Shown piece after piece: positions 17,041 to 25,424 of a stretch of DNA of 64,000 nt. Within the stretch, counting starts at the first letter, position 1. Each line of letters begins with the position of its first letter. Under the pieces are notes generated by a model. That model worked only from the letters and a program-made list of their open reading frames with translations, was not told the origin of the DNA and did not search any database. Origin of the DNA: Planctomycetaceae bacterium. Lineage in GTDB: Bacteria > Planctomycetota > Planctomycetia > Planctomycetales > Planctomycetaceae. The DNA is taken from NCBI GenBank assembly GCA_017795105.1, contig CP051247.1:868001-932000 (forward strand), read 5' to 3'. Made by a program: the position numbers and the translations under genes.

Positions 17041-17883
17041 TCAGCTGCTGGCGCTGCGGTAACGGCCGATCGACCAGAGAAAGACTCTTCGCGAGATGAA
17101 GAAGAGAATGATTGTCGAGATGACCGACCAGAGAGCGAGCCAGGATGGTTCAAGCGTCATCGACAACAATATGCGGGCCGGAACAGTTACGACAAGCAGA
17201 ATCGGCAGGGCGTAGCTGAACATCACCCGCAGGGCTTCGGCGACTGCATCGCCGGTGTAGATCTGTTGCGGGTAGCGGGCGAAAACGGTCACGTAGAACC
17301 AGAAATCGTAGAGCCCCTGATTCCGGCCGAACCAGACACTCGTACTCGCCAGAATGATCATCAGGCAGTAGAAGAAGAGTACGCCGGTGGCGATGAGCAG
17401 CAAATACATCAGCACGTTGACGGCGATGACCGGTCTTCCGAGAGTGGAGATCGAATAAGCGAGCAACGCTCCGGCGAGCAGGATCTGGTTCATCATCGCC
17501 AGATTGAGCTTCTCAACCGAGATCAGAAACTGGGTGTCGATCGGCTTAAGCAGGATGAAGTCGAGGTTGCCTGTCCGGATCAACTCACTGAAGTTCGCGC
17601 AGTTCGGCATGAACAGGCTTTCGATGATCGCATTGATCAACATGCCCGTCGCCATGAAGCCGAAGTACTCGGCCCGGTTCCAGTCGGCGATCGAATCGAC
17701 GTTCTGGTAAATGATCTCGAAAAGAATCAGCTGGGCAGCAAACCAGAACCCGCGAGTGATGACCGTGATCAGGAAGTTGCTGCGAAACGACAGTTCGCGA
17801 ACGACCGAGTTCTTCGCACAGCGGAGCCACACTCCGAGATAGTCGGGACGAAAGCGTTCCGGGCTCGACTCAGCCGATGACAT
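17041..17883 (-). CDS. ABC-2 type transporter permease
   Basis: A 280-residue integral membrane protein with about six helices, of the ABC-2 permease type (DUF990/ABC2_membrane_6-like). Visible features are the N-terminal amphipathic stretch FRPDYLGVWLRCAKNSVVREL, the motif FSELIRTGNLDFILLKPID characteristic of this group, and later helices LMYLLLIATGVLFFYCLMIIL and VMFSYALPILLVV. Relatives export or position envelope compounds with a paired ATPase and often a second permease. Neither is next to it here. It begins 8 bp after the purM stop, so it is probably co-transcribed with purM. Confidence 0.82.
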   Translation of the reverse strand: MSSAESSPERFRPDYLGVWLRCAKNSVVRELSFRSNFLITVITRGFWFAAQLILFEIIYQNVDSIADWNRAEYFGFMATGMLINAIIESLFMPNCANFSELIRTGNLDFILLKPIDTQFLISVEKLNLAMMNQILLAGALLAYSISTLGRPVIAVNVLMYLLLIATGVLFFYCLMIILASTSVWFGRNQGLYDFWFYVTVFARYPQQIYTGDAVAEALRVMFSYALPILLVVTVPARILLSMTLEPSWLALWSVISTIILFFISRRVFLWSIGRYRSASS

Positions 17884-17891
17884 GACTCTAC

Positions 17892-18941
17892 TCAGGAAAG
17901 ATGGACCTGTCCGTCTCCGGCGACCACTTCACCGAGGCGGAAACATTCGATGGCCTGACCGGAAAGAGTCTGCTCGACCTGATCGGCGGCTTCCTGATCG
18001 ATCACCAGAACGAGTCCGATCCCCATATTGAACACGCGGAACATTTCGTCTGTCGCGACACCGCCCAGTTTCTGCAACCAGGACATCATCGCCGGCACTG
18101 ACCAGCTGTTCCGCTGCAGGCGAGCATCAACCGAATCGGGCAGCACCCGTGCCAGGTTCTCCTGCAAGCCGCCTCCGGTGATGTGAGCGATGGCGTGGAC
18201 ATGTGGGCGCAAGTCCGGCACAACGAAGGCCGACTGCACCGATTTGACGTAAATCTGTGTCGGCTTCAGCAGAGCCTCCCCGACAGTCGACTTCAATTCC
18301 GCGACATCGTCGTTGACGGTCAGACCGGCATGTTCGAAGACGACCTTGCGAATCAGCGAGTAGCCGTTGGAATGGAAGCCTGTTGAGGCGAGTCCGAAGA
18401 CGACATCGCCCGGCTTCACCTTGTCGCCGGTGAGGACTTCTTCCCGTTCGACAACGCCGACACTGAATCCCGCCAGATCGAAATCACCACGGCTGTAGAG
18501 ATCGGCCATGATGGCGGTTTCGCCACCAATGAGCGCCATCCCGGCCTGCTTACAGCCATCGGCGATCCCGGTGACGAGAGCTTCGGTCAGCGTCGGATCA
18601 TCGTGGCTCATGGCGACGTAATCGAGGAAGAACAGCGGCAGCGCTCCGGTGCAGAGGCAGTCGTTGACGCACATCGCGACCAGATCGACGCCGATCGTAT
18701 CGAAACGATTCGCCAGCTGGGCGACCTTGATCTTGGTGCCGACGCCATCGGTTCCAGAAACCAGCACGGGGTCCCGATACTGCCGCCCTTCTGAGAAGAG
18801 ACGAAACAGGCCGGCAAAACCACCGGGAAGCGGCATTACGCCGGGAGTGGTCGTCCCCTGCACCAGCTTGCCGACACGACGCATCGACTCTTCGTAAACG
18901 TCGAGGTCGACACCAGCGGATTTGTAATCGAGTCCGGACAC
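17892..18941 (-). CDS. purM: Phosphoribosylformylglycinamidine cyclo-ligase
   Basis: A 349-residue AIR synthetase, fifth step of purine synthesis: it closes the imidazole ring of FGAM with ATP. Motifs: LVSGTDGVGTKIKVA, IGVDLVAMCVNDCL, GADP-type LFFLDYVA, GGETAIMADLYS, AGFSVGVVER, FGLASTGFHSNGYSLIRK and HITGGGLQENLARVLP. The GTG start is supported by AGGAAA about 10 nt upstream. The ABC-2 permease gene follows after 8 bp; a perfect inverted repeat lies just upstream. Confidence 0.97.
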   Translation of the reverse strand: MSGLDYKSAGVDLDVYEESMRRVGKLVQGTTTPGVMPLPGGFAGLFRLFSEGRQYRDPVLVSGTDGVGTKIKVAQLANRFDTIGVDLVAMCVNDCLCTGALPLFFLDYVAMSHDDPTLTEALVTGIADGCKQAGMALIGGETAIMADLYSRGDFDLAGFSVGVVEREEVLTGDKVKPGDVVFGLASTGFHSNGYSLIRKVVFEHAGLTVNDDVAELKSTVGEALLKPTQIYVKSVQSAFVVPDLRPHVHAIAHITGGGLQENLARVLPDSVDARLQRNSWSVPAMMSWLQKLGGVATDEMFRVFNMGIGLVLVIDQEAADQVEQTLSGQAIECFRLGEVVAGDGQVHLS

Positions 18942-18967
18942 GTTGCTCTGTTTCCTGTAACTATGCC

Positions 18968-19032
18968 GTAGGGTGCGTCTTGACGCACCAGCTGCGATGC
19001 CGCGAATTCTGGTGCGTCAAGACGCACCCTAC
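18968..19032. repeat. Perfect 24-bp inverted repeat of a palindromic element
   Basis: Arms 18968-18991 and 19009-19032 are exact reverse complements over 24 bp with a 17-bp centre. Each arm itself holds the palindrome GTGCGTCTTGACGCAC. The element fills most of the 101-bp gap between the TIM-barrel isomerase and purM genes. Structure resembles a paired REP (BIME-like) element. It has no T-run for an intrinsic terminator. Confidence 0.85.
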
Positions 19033-19042
19033 TTGAGTGGAC

Positions 19043-19966
19043 CTAGACTTCAAAGCTGTCGGCTTCGAGGTAGGCATCGATGACGGCTCGTTCGCCTTCC
19101 TTGCCTTTCATGGAGTTGCCGTGCTCCATGCCGACGATGCCGTCGAAGCCCTTGCTGTGAATGTGTTTGAAGACGTTGCGGTAATTGATTTCACCCGTTC
19201 CCGGTTCCTTGCGGCCCGGGTTGTCGCCAACCTGGAAGTAGGCGACTTCTTCCCACGCATGGTCGATGTTCGGGATCAAATTTCCTTCGGTGATCTGCTG
19301 ATGATACAGGTCGAAGAGAATCTTGCAGCTCGGGCTGTCGACCGCCTTGCAGATCTGATAGGCCTGCGGAATCTTGTGCAGGAACAGTTCGGGATGATTC
19401 GCAAAGTGATTGAGCGGCTCCAGAACCATGATCAGCCCGGAGGGCTCACAAATTTCTGCACAACGCTTCAGGCCTTCGACCACGTTGGCTGTCTGATAGC
19501 CCATCGGCAGCTTGTGATCGAAGATGCCCGGAACGACCGTCACCCACTTCGCGCGAACCCGCTTGGCGAGTTCGACCGACTTGCGAAGATCTTCGAGATA
19601 GACGTCCTGGAATTCTTTCTTGCCGGAAGCGAAGGTCGCGTCCTGGAAGCTGCCGGTTGCGACGAACACACCCATCTCCATGTTGAGGCGTTCCATCGTT
19701 TTGGCGATCAGTTCCTGCTCTTCCTGCGGACGGGAGAGCATCCGGTTGTCTTCGAGAGCGCGAAAACCCTCGTCGTGCATGAACTCGAGTTGAGCGACAA
19801 GGTCGTCCCCGGCACTCTGGCGGAACATGCCGAAGTGCGGCGCGTATTTCAGCTTGAAGCGACTGTCGGACGACTTCGTGGAATCTTCGAAGGCACCGAA
19901 GGTCGATTTTGCGGCCAGCGTTCCACAGGCCATGAGTCCAGCAGCGAGCACATCGCGGCGTTGCAT
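19043..19966 (-). CDS. Hydroxypyruvate isomerase-like TIM-barrel protein, exported
   Basis: A 307-residue member of the AP-endonuclease-2/xylose-isomerase-like TIM-barrel family. The start MQRRDVLAAGLMACGTLA is a twin-Arg-type signal, implying folded export. The stretch LFDLYHQQITEGNLIPNIDHAWEEVAYFQVGDNPGRKEPGTGEINY is close to hydroxypyruvate isomerase and carries the metal-binding His/Asp/Glu set, and VGMEHGNS near the end gives the last Glu. The true substrate is uncertain; exported planctomycete members are usually annotated only as sugar isomerase/epimerase. Confidence 0.85.
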   Translation of the reverse strand: MQRRDVLAAGLMACGTLAAKSTFGAFEDSTKSSDSRFKLKYAPHFGMFRQSAGDDLVAQLEFMHDEGFRALEDNRMLSRPQEEQELIAKTMERLNMEMGVFVATGSFQDATFASGKKEFQDVYLEDLRKSVELAKRVRAKWVTVVPGIFDHKLPMGYQTANVVEGLKRCAEICEPSGLIMVLEPLNHFANHPELFLHKIPQAYQICKAVDSPSCKILFDLYHQQITEGNLIPNIDHAWEEVAYFQVGDNPGRKEPGTGEINYRNVFKHIHSKGFDGIVGMEHGNSMKGKEGERAVIDAYLEADSFEV

Positions 19967-19994
19967 CTCAATTCTCTCCTTGTTGGTAGCTCAC

Positions 19995-21047
19995 TCAGAA
20001 GCTCGTTTGCCCCATCCCGGTCAGATAAAACGCCCGGGGAGCCGGTGTCTGCAACAACTCCTGCAGGATCGAGCCTTCCGAACGCATTTTCGCGGTCCCC
20101 ATCAGGACGTCGACGAGATTGGGGGGATAATCGTATTCAATCACGCGGATGTTCTCATTGCCGAGTTCACTGGCAAGGGTCGCGATCGTTTCATCCAGAA
20201 AACTGATCTGATCGATCATGCCGCTGGCCATCGCCTGATCAGCCGTAAAAATGCGGCCGGTCGCGATGGCTTCGATCTCCGCACGGGTCAGACCAGGACG
20301 CCCCTTTTCAATCACCCCCAGAAACTTCTGGAAGGCGTCGTCCATAATCCCGTCCCAGATTTCTCGATCCCGTTCTGACAAGGGACGGAAGGAGCTGAGA
20401 GAGTCTTTGAACTCTCCGGTCTTCAAAGGCTCGGACTTCACACCGACTTTATCAGCCAGTTCGGTGAGATTGTAATGCGGAATGATGACGCCGATCGATC
20501 CGGTCCAGGTGGTCGGCTCGGCGAAGATCTTTCCGTTCTTGCCCGAGCCCATGGCGATGTAATAGCCGCCGGAAGCGGCGATGCGGCCCATCTGAACGTA
20601 GATCGGCTTCGTCTCTGCGAATACGCTCAGTTTGTGATAAATCTGATGGCTGTCGGCAACAAGTCCGCCGGGACTGTCGACAACCAGGACCATGCCTTTG
20701 ACGTCGTCGTCTTCGGTTGCCTGGTCGATTTGCTCGATGAACTGCTCGGTGAACGGCGGCATGATCGTTGTATTCACGCGGATAACGGCGATCTTGTCAG
20801 TGGCCGTCTTGTCGCCCGAATAGTACCGCTCGAGCGGACCTTCCATGTCGCCGAAATAACTCTCGTTCGACGACATCAGCGTGAAGTTCAGCAGGACCGA
20901 GAAGAGCAGCAGGAAACCGAGAAGCCGCAGCCCCCAGCGAGAGCGAGTCGTCGACTGAGCCTCGATCACGAGACGAACGACCTGTTCCCCATTTCGTGCG
21001 GTCACCTCCGGCTGCTTGTTGCCGGATTCTGGTTTCTCATCAGCCAT
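19995..21047 (-). CDS. sppA: Signal peptide peptidase SppA, 36K type
   Basis: A 350-residue S49-family membrane serine protease that degrades cleaved signal peptides. One membrane helix (WGLRLLGFLLLFSVLLNFTLM, ~38-58) precedes the protease domain: VDSPGGLVADS, RIAASGGYYIAMG (nucleophile Ser159), TWTGSIGVI and LKTGEFKDSL (general base Lys214), giving the Ser/Lys dyad. The ATG at 21047 has GGAGAG just upstream and was preferred to an in-frame ATG 78 nt earlier. The TIM-barrel isomerase gene follows 28 bp downstream. Confidence 0.93.
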   Translation of the reverse strand: MADEKPESGNKQPEVTARNGEQVVRLVIEAQSTTRSRWGLRLLGFLLLFSVLLNFTLMSSNESYFGDMEGPLERYYSGDKTATDKIAVIRVNTTIMPPFTEQFIEQIDQATEDDDVKGMVLVVDSPGGLVADSHQIYHKLSVFAETKPIYVQMGRIAASGGYYIAMGSGKNGKIFAEPTTWTGSIGVIIPHYNLTELADKVGVKSEPLKTGEFKDSLSSFRPLSERDREIWDGIMDDAFQKFLGVIEKGRPGLTRAEIEAIATGRIFTADQAMASGMIDQISFLDETIATLASELGNENIRVIEYDYPPNLVDVLMGTAKMRSEGSILQELLQTPAPRAFYLTGMGQTSF

Positions 21048-21171
21048 GGTCTCTCCGTAGGAATCGGAAGCCTCCGTTAAGCGGGCTTCGGACTGCGTTA
21101 TAGGCATTCTGCAGACGGACTGCAATCAACGCATTTTACGCAGGATTCCTGTCAGGATCGCCCACTTGAGC

Positions 21172-21198
21172 AAATCTTGAAGATTTTTGAAAAAATCT
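21172..21198. promoter_or_regulatory. A+T-rich overlapping palindromes, possible operator
   Basis: aaatct-tga-agattt (21172-21186) overlaps agattttt-ga-aaaaatct (21181-21198), so agattt is shared by two dyads. It lies in the 288-bp region between divergent sppA and the first Gly/Tyr-rich exported gene. The symmetry and location suit a repressor site. No regulator is identifiable, and A/T-rich symmetry can arise by chance. Confidence 0.3.
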
Positions 21199-21335
21199 CG
21201 AAATTCGGCGTCCCTATTGTCCGTTCAACGCCGCTATGCGCCCCGGGACCAGCAGAGCGGGAGCGAAAACCACGCCAGACTCCGCTGTGCCCGCAGGAGA
21301 ATGACTCACAGGACGCGTAGAAGGAAGGCGAATCA

Positions 21336-21653
21336 ATGAACATAAAATCAACACTGGCAGTCGTTGCGGTGCTGGGGCTTGGACTGGTCTTTGCGCCCAG
21401 TTCCGCCCAGGCCGGCGGCGTGACCTTCAGTTTTGGGTTCGGAAATGTCGGTCACCATCACTATCACCCCGGATACGGCGGTCGATATCGAGACTACGGC
21501 TACAGCCCTTACCGGGGTTACGGCTACGGTCGTGACTGCTACGGCCCCGGCTACAGGTATCGCGTGCCCCGGTACGACTATCATCCGGGTCGTCTCGAAC
21601 ACCACGGGGACCATCTCCACTATTACCCGGGACACTATCACCGTCGCTGGTAA
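21336..21653 (+). CDS. Gly/Tyr/His/Arg-rich small exported protein, tandem copy 1
   Basis: A 105-residue protein. Residues 1-26 are a signal peptide (LAVVAVLGLGLVFAPSSAQA). The mature part starts GGVTFSFGFGN and is almost entirely Gly, Tyr, His, Arg, Asp and Pro, with no hydrophobic core, e.g. GRYRDYGYSPYRGYGYGR. Its neighbour at 21924 has the same architecture and the same start of the mature protein. Such composition suits a metal-binding or self-associating surface protein, but this is inference. AAGGAAGG is upstream of the ATG and a strong terminator follows at 21682. Confidence 0.82.
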   Translation: MNIKSTLAVVAVLGLGLVFAPSSAQAGGVTFSFGFGNVGHHHYHPGYGGRYRDYGYSPYRGYGYGRDCYGPGYRYRVPRYDYHPGRLEHHGDHLHYYPGHYHRRW

Positions 21654-21681
21654 GTTTTGACATGTGTTTTCGATGGTCAGA

Positions 21682-21714
21682 CGCATTCAGGCCTCCGCCT
21701 GGATGCGTTTTTTT
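21682..21714 (+). terminator. Intrinsic terminator of exported gene copy 1
   Basis: Arms cgcattcaggc (21682-21692) and gcctggatgcg (21697-21707), 11 bp with a 4-nt loop and one G-T pair, followed by seven T. It sits 28 bp after the stop codon and separates the two tandem genes into distinct transcripts. Confidence 0.92.
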
Positions 21715-21923
21715 GTGCGCCGCTGTTAAGGACCGCTTCCTCGACCATTCCTCCGCCGTGAATGAGCCGGTTCCAATGTCTTTCTCGAAAAAGTGAGAAA
21801 TAATGTCACCAGCTCCGACCCGCTTTCGCTTTGTACCCAGAAGGTCAACCAGACCGATCAGAGGCGATCGTATCTGCCCTTCTCCAGCAAGAAAAAAATG
21901 GGCCAGACGAAAGAAGGCGAATT

Positions 21924-22283
21924 ATGAATACCAGAACTCTTCTCGCAGCCGTTGCCGTTATCGGAGTCGCGCTGGCGTTTGTTCCCGCAGCCCACGCGGG
22001 CGGCGTGAGCTTCAGTTTCGGATACGGTAACTACGGCGGCAATTACGGGAACTTCTCGTACTACAACCGCGACTACAATCGCAACTATGACCGACACGGA
22101 CACCACGATCACTACGATCGGGGCAGCCGCAGTTACTACGGCAACAGCCGGCTCTATCAGAACTACGGACGATACAACTCCTACGACTACTCGCGCCGGA
22201 ATTACTACGGCCGAAACAACAACGGTTGCCAGTTCCGTTCCCGAGTTGATCATCACGGTGGTCACCACGGTCGAAACTGGTAA
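21924..22283 (+). CDS. Gly/Tyr/Asn/His-rich small exported protein, tandem copy 2
   Basis: A 119-residue paralogue of the preceding gene. The signal peptide ends AFVPAAHA and the mature protein begins GGVSFSFGYGN, matching copy 1. The body is Asn/Tyr/Gly/Arg/His-rich (NRDYNRNYDRHGHHDHYDRG) and ends HHGGHHGRNW, similar to HYHRRW in copy 1. AAGAAGGCGAAT precedes the ATG, almost identical to the site before copy 1. That supports duplication of a whole gene-plus-leader cassette, followed by fast divergence of the low-complexity body. Function unknown. Confidence 0.82.
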   Translation: MNTRTLLAAVAVIGVALAFVPAAHAGGVSFSFGYGNYGGNYGNFSYYNRDYNRNYDRHGHHDHYDRGSRSYYGNSRLYQNYGRYNSYDYSRRNYYGRNNNGCQFRSRVDHHGGHHGRNW

Positions 22284-22311
22284 TACACCGGACGCACGGT
22301 CCCCCAAATCC

Positions 22312-22350
22312 AGCAGATGCTTTCGAGCCAATCGGGAGCATCTGCTTTTT
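22312..22350 (+). terminator. Intrinsic terminator of exported gene copy 2
   Basis: Arms gcagatgct (22313-22321) and agcatctgc (22337-22345) with a 15-nt loop, followed by five T. Located 30 bp after the stop codon. Confidence 0.88.
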
Positions 22351-22459
22351 CTGTTTTCAGGGACTGACCTTGCCCCCGCTCAGAGAAGTGGTTTTGATAG
22401 AGGCTGACGGGACGGCTCTTACGGCTACACAACGGCTTCACTTTCTCAGGACGACTGTC

Positions 22460-23095
22460 ATGGATTCTTCATCGCCGGGCTCTATCAGTCTCATGATTGA
22501 TCAGTTGCAGCAGGGAGAAACGGCTGCTCAGGCAGAACTTTGGAATCGCTATTTCGAGAAACTCGTCCCTCTGGCCCGCAAACGTCTCGGCGGAGCATCG
22601 CGGCGAGTCAGCGACGAAGAAGATGTTGCGCTGAGCGTGATGAACAACTTCCTCAATGGAGCCGCTCGCGGTCAGTTCCCGCATCTCAAAGACCGTGAAA
22701 ATCTCTGGGCCTTGCTCATTGTGATGACGCAACGAAAGGTGACCGATCAGGTCCGACACCAGCTCGCCCAAAAGCGAGGCGGCCGCAACGTGCGTGGAGA
22801 ATCGATCTTCATGAAGGCGGGTGATGCGGGTGCGAACGCGGGCTGGGACGTCTTTATGGGCGAGGAACCGACGCCGGAGGTCATGCTTGCTCTCGACGAA
22901 CAGCACGCCGCTCTCATGGAAGACCTTGGTGACGATACTCTGCGCGAAATCGCCCGATTGAAACTCGAATCCTACACCACCGAAGAGATTGCCGAGAAAC
23001 TGGGTGTCACGTCTCGAACAGTGAAGCGGAAAGTCGCGCTCATTCGCGAGAAATGGCTCGCTTATGGCGATGCAACGTTCGGCCCCGCCGAATGA
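22460..23095 (+). CDS. ECF-type sigma factor (PF07638-like)
   Basis: A 211-residue RNA polymerase sigma factor of the extracytoplasmic-function group. Region 2: LWNRYFEKLVPLARKRL, SDEEDVALSVMNNFLNGA and NLWALLIVMTQRKVTDQVRHQLAQKRGG. Region 4 helix-turn-helix: IARLKLESYTTEEIAEKLGVTSRTVKRKVALIREKW. It resembles the planctomycete-expanded group usually found with Ser/Thr kinases. Here there is no anti-sigma gene and no kinase beside it. AGGA lies 8 nt before the ATG at 22460. Its target genes cannot be inferred. Confidence 0.9.
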   Translation: MDSSSPGSISLMIDQLQQGETAAQAELWNRYFEKLVPLARKRLGGASRRVSDEEDVALSVMNNFLNGAARGQFPHLKDRENLWALLIVMTQRKVTDQVRHQLAQKRGGRNVRGESIFMKAGDAGANAGWDVFMGEEPTPEVMLALDEQHAALMEDLGDDTLREIARLKLESYTTEEIAEKLGVTSRTVKRKVALIREKWLAYGDATFGPAE

Positions 23096-23183
23096 TCAGA
23101 TCCAGGAATGGCGACGCCACGATTCCTTCCGCTGACACCTTCCGGTATTCTGCAGAAGAACCGGGAGCGCTGTTCCCTGCTGA

Positions 23184-24248
23184 ATGACCTCTGTGCGAAT
23201 CCTGCTGCTGATGAACTTGCGGACTCTCCTGATCCCCGGTGAAGCCGATCGTCTGGCCGTCGTTCGCCGGCCCGTCATCGTCGTCATGCTGCTCAGCCTG
23301 CTGATCGGAGCCGGGACACTTGGATTTCGCTATTTCCGAGACTCAAGCTGGCTGGAGTCGGTCTATCTGGCCGTCGTCACGCTGACCACGCTCGGCTGCC
23401 GCGATCCGGCCAACAACTCCACAACCATGGCGTTCGTGGTCGTGTACCTCGGTTTGGGCCTCGGGCTGTTCAGTTACAGTCTATTCACGCTCGGGCAAAG
23501 CCTGCTCGATCCGCAGTTTCGTCAGTTCTGGAAGCAACGACGCATGTTGAACCGCATCAACGCTCTGAATGACCATCACATCGTCTGCGGCTTCGGCCGC
23601 ATGGGCTTGACGATCTGTCAGTACCTCGATCGCAAGAACAAACCGTTTGTTGTCATCGACACCAATGTCGATGCGCTTGAGGCCCGTTGTGCGCCCAACA
23701 ACTGGCTCTACATCGTCGGCGACGCCACAGACGACGTGCACCTTCATCAGGCGGGAATTGCCCGGGCCACGGCTCTGGCCTCCGTGCTTCCCTCGGACTC
23801 CGACAACACCTACGTCGTCCTCTCGGCTCGCATGCTCAACAACGATCTGCAGATTGTCGCGAGGGCGAGCGATGACAAAGCGATCGAGAAGATTCAACGA
23901 GCCGGAGCCACTCGCGTAATCAGCCCATTCAGCAGCGGCGGCATGCGGATGGCGCGATTCATGCTCAACCCGTCTGTTGAGAGCTTTGTCGAAGTCACCG
24001 ACGAACACGACTCGGACCTCGAACTGGTCGATATCCAGGTCCGCGAGGGAAGTCCGCTCATCGGTCAGCGACTGGCCGAGACCCGCCTCGCCGAACACGG
24101 CGTCATGGTGCTCGCCATCCGCCGCAGCACCGGCGAACGCCTGATGCCTCCCCCCGGCCCCACCGAAATCCAAGCCGGCGATAACCTGTTCGCTTTCGGC
24201 CACGCCGACAAAGTGGCCACTGTGATCGCGGAGTGCGAGGGGAAGTAA
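23184..24248 (+). CDS. Potassium channel-like protein with RCK (TrkA-N/TrkA-C) domain
   Basis: A 354-residue two-helix ion channel subunit. TM1 is VIVVMLLSLLIGAGTLGF (31-48), a pore loop follows, and TM2 is MAFVVVYLGLGLGLFSYSLF (82-101). The cytoplasmic RCK/TrkA-N Rossmann domain starts HIVCGFGRMG (~132-141), with VIDTN and GDATDD next. A TrkA-C domain closes the protein (~270-352, EGSPLIGQRLAE ... GDNLFAFG). The selectivity-filter position reads TTLGCRD (68-74) in place of the usual TVGYGD, so K+ selectivity is doubtful. A later ATG at 23211 is an alternative start. Confidence 0.87.
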   Translation: MTSVRILLLMNLRTLLIPGEADRLAVVRRPVIVVMLLSLLIGAGTLGFRYFRDSSWLESVYLAVVTLTTLGCRDPANNSTTMAFVVVYLGLGLGLFSYSLFTLGQSLLDPQFRQFWKQRRMLNRINALNDHHIVCGFGRMGLTICQYLDRKNKPFVVIDTNVDALEARCAPNNWLYIVGDATDDVHLHQAGIARATALASVLPSDSDNTYVVLSARMLNNDLQIVARASDDKAIEKIQRAGATRVISPFSSGGMRMARFMLNPSVESFVEVTDEHDSDLELVDIQVREGSPLIGQRLAETRLAEHGVMVLAIRRSTGERLMPPPGPTEIQAGDNLFAFGHADKVATVIAECEGK

Positions 24249-24254
24249 GGGACA

Positions 24255-24683
24255 TTACGGAAGTGAGACCCAGTAGGTTCGGTGGCTTCCGCTTCGCCGA
24301 TCATAGATTTCGAGTGAATTCCAGCCGTTGAATGTGTTCGCCAAGACATCGGTCGACGTCGATACGCTATTGCCATTGACCTCGGTGATGACGTCATTAC
24401 CTGCGGAGAATCTATACTTGCTCCATCGGCCGGAGCCGTTCCCTGCGTAGAGGCTTCGGTTTCGTCCTACGTTCAACACGCGAACGCCCGTGTACGTGGT
24501 CCCGTTTCGAGTGAATGAGTAATTGTTGTCAACGCTGATCCCAATCGCTGGCCCCCGTCTCCCTGGAACAAGATTTGGGGCCGCAACCTGGGGGTCATCC
24601 GGCGGAAATGGTGGCTGAGCCATTGCAGCAGGACAAACCACAGTCATCAGGACAAGAACGCACAAAATCGAATTCCGAAGCAT
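24255..24683 (-). CDS. Small exported protein with PDZ-like C-terminus
   Basis: A 142-residue protein with a signal peptide (LRNSILCVLVLMTVVCPAAMA, ~1-22) and a Pro-rich linker. A domain from ~45 follows in which GIS, GVRVLNVGRNRSLYAG, GNDVITEVNGNSVSTSTDVL and LEIYDRRSGSHRTYWVSL resemble the strands of a PDZ domain. No protease domain is attached, so it may act as a periplasmic binding adaptor. GGGAG is 9 nt before the ATG. It converges on the channel gene with 6 bp between stops. Confidence 0.65.
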   Translation of the reverse strand: MLRNSILCVLVLMTVVCPAAMAQPPFPPDDPQVAAPNLVPGRRGPAIGISVDNNYSFTRNGTTYTGVRVLNVGRNRSLYAGNGSGRWSKYRFSAGNDVITEVNGNSVSTSTDVLANTFNGWNSLEIYDRRSGSHRTYWVSLP

Positions 24684-24966
24684 TGATGATTTTCTCCCTG
24701 GAAAAGAATGACCGCGAGTTTCAACTCCTGCGACATTTCGATATTGGATGACGTAGCCCTACGAACACGATGTCATGCTCCCCGCTGGCCGCCCCTCTTA
24801 ATAGAACGTTGAAGATTGCCCAGTTCTCACAGGGTTTTCTCGTCGAATCGATAAAATGACGGACTCGACCGTTCTCGTCTGATCGAATGGGTATTCGCGG
24901 TGCCAAGATTGAACTTCGCGTTCGCCTGCCGCTTTCCGTTAAAGCAGTGTGTCCTCGCGAACTAGA

Positions 24967-25401
<435 letters not shown>

Positions 25402-25424
25402 AAGCTGCGGGTCACTCCTGTGGA

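Noticed and set aside
16351..17880. A 509-codon open frame on the plus strand
   Set aside because: It lies antisense to tadE-like and the ABC-2 permease genes, both with clear family sequences, and its own translation is Arg/Asp/His-rich with no recognisable domain.
18968..19032. Intrinsic terminator or insertion-sequence ends
   Set aside because: No T-run follows either arm, and there is no transposase or target-site duplication; a REP-type doublet explains it better.
24721..24906. A 61-codon minus-strand open frame in the gap before the PDZ-like gene
   Set aside because: No ribosome site, no signal or domain; the gap more likely holds promoters.
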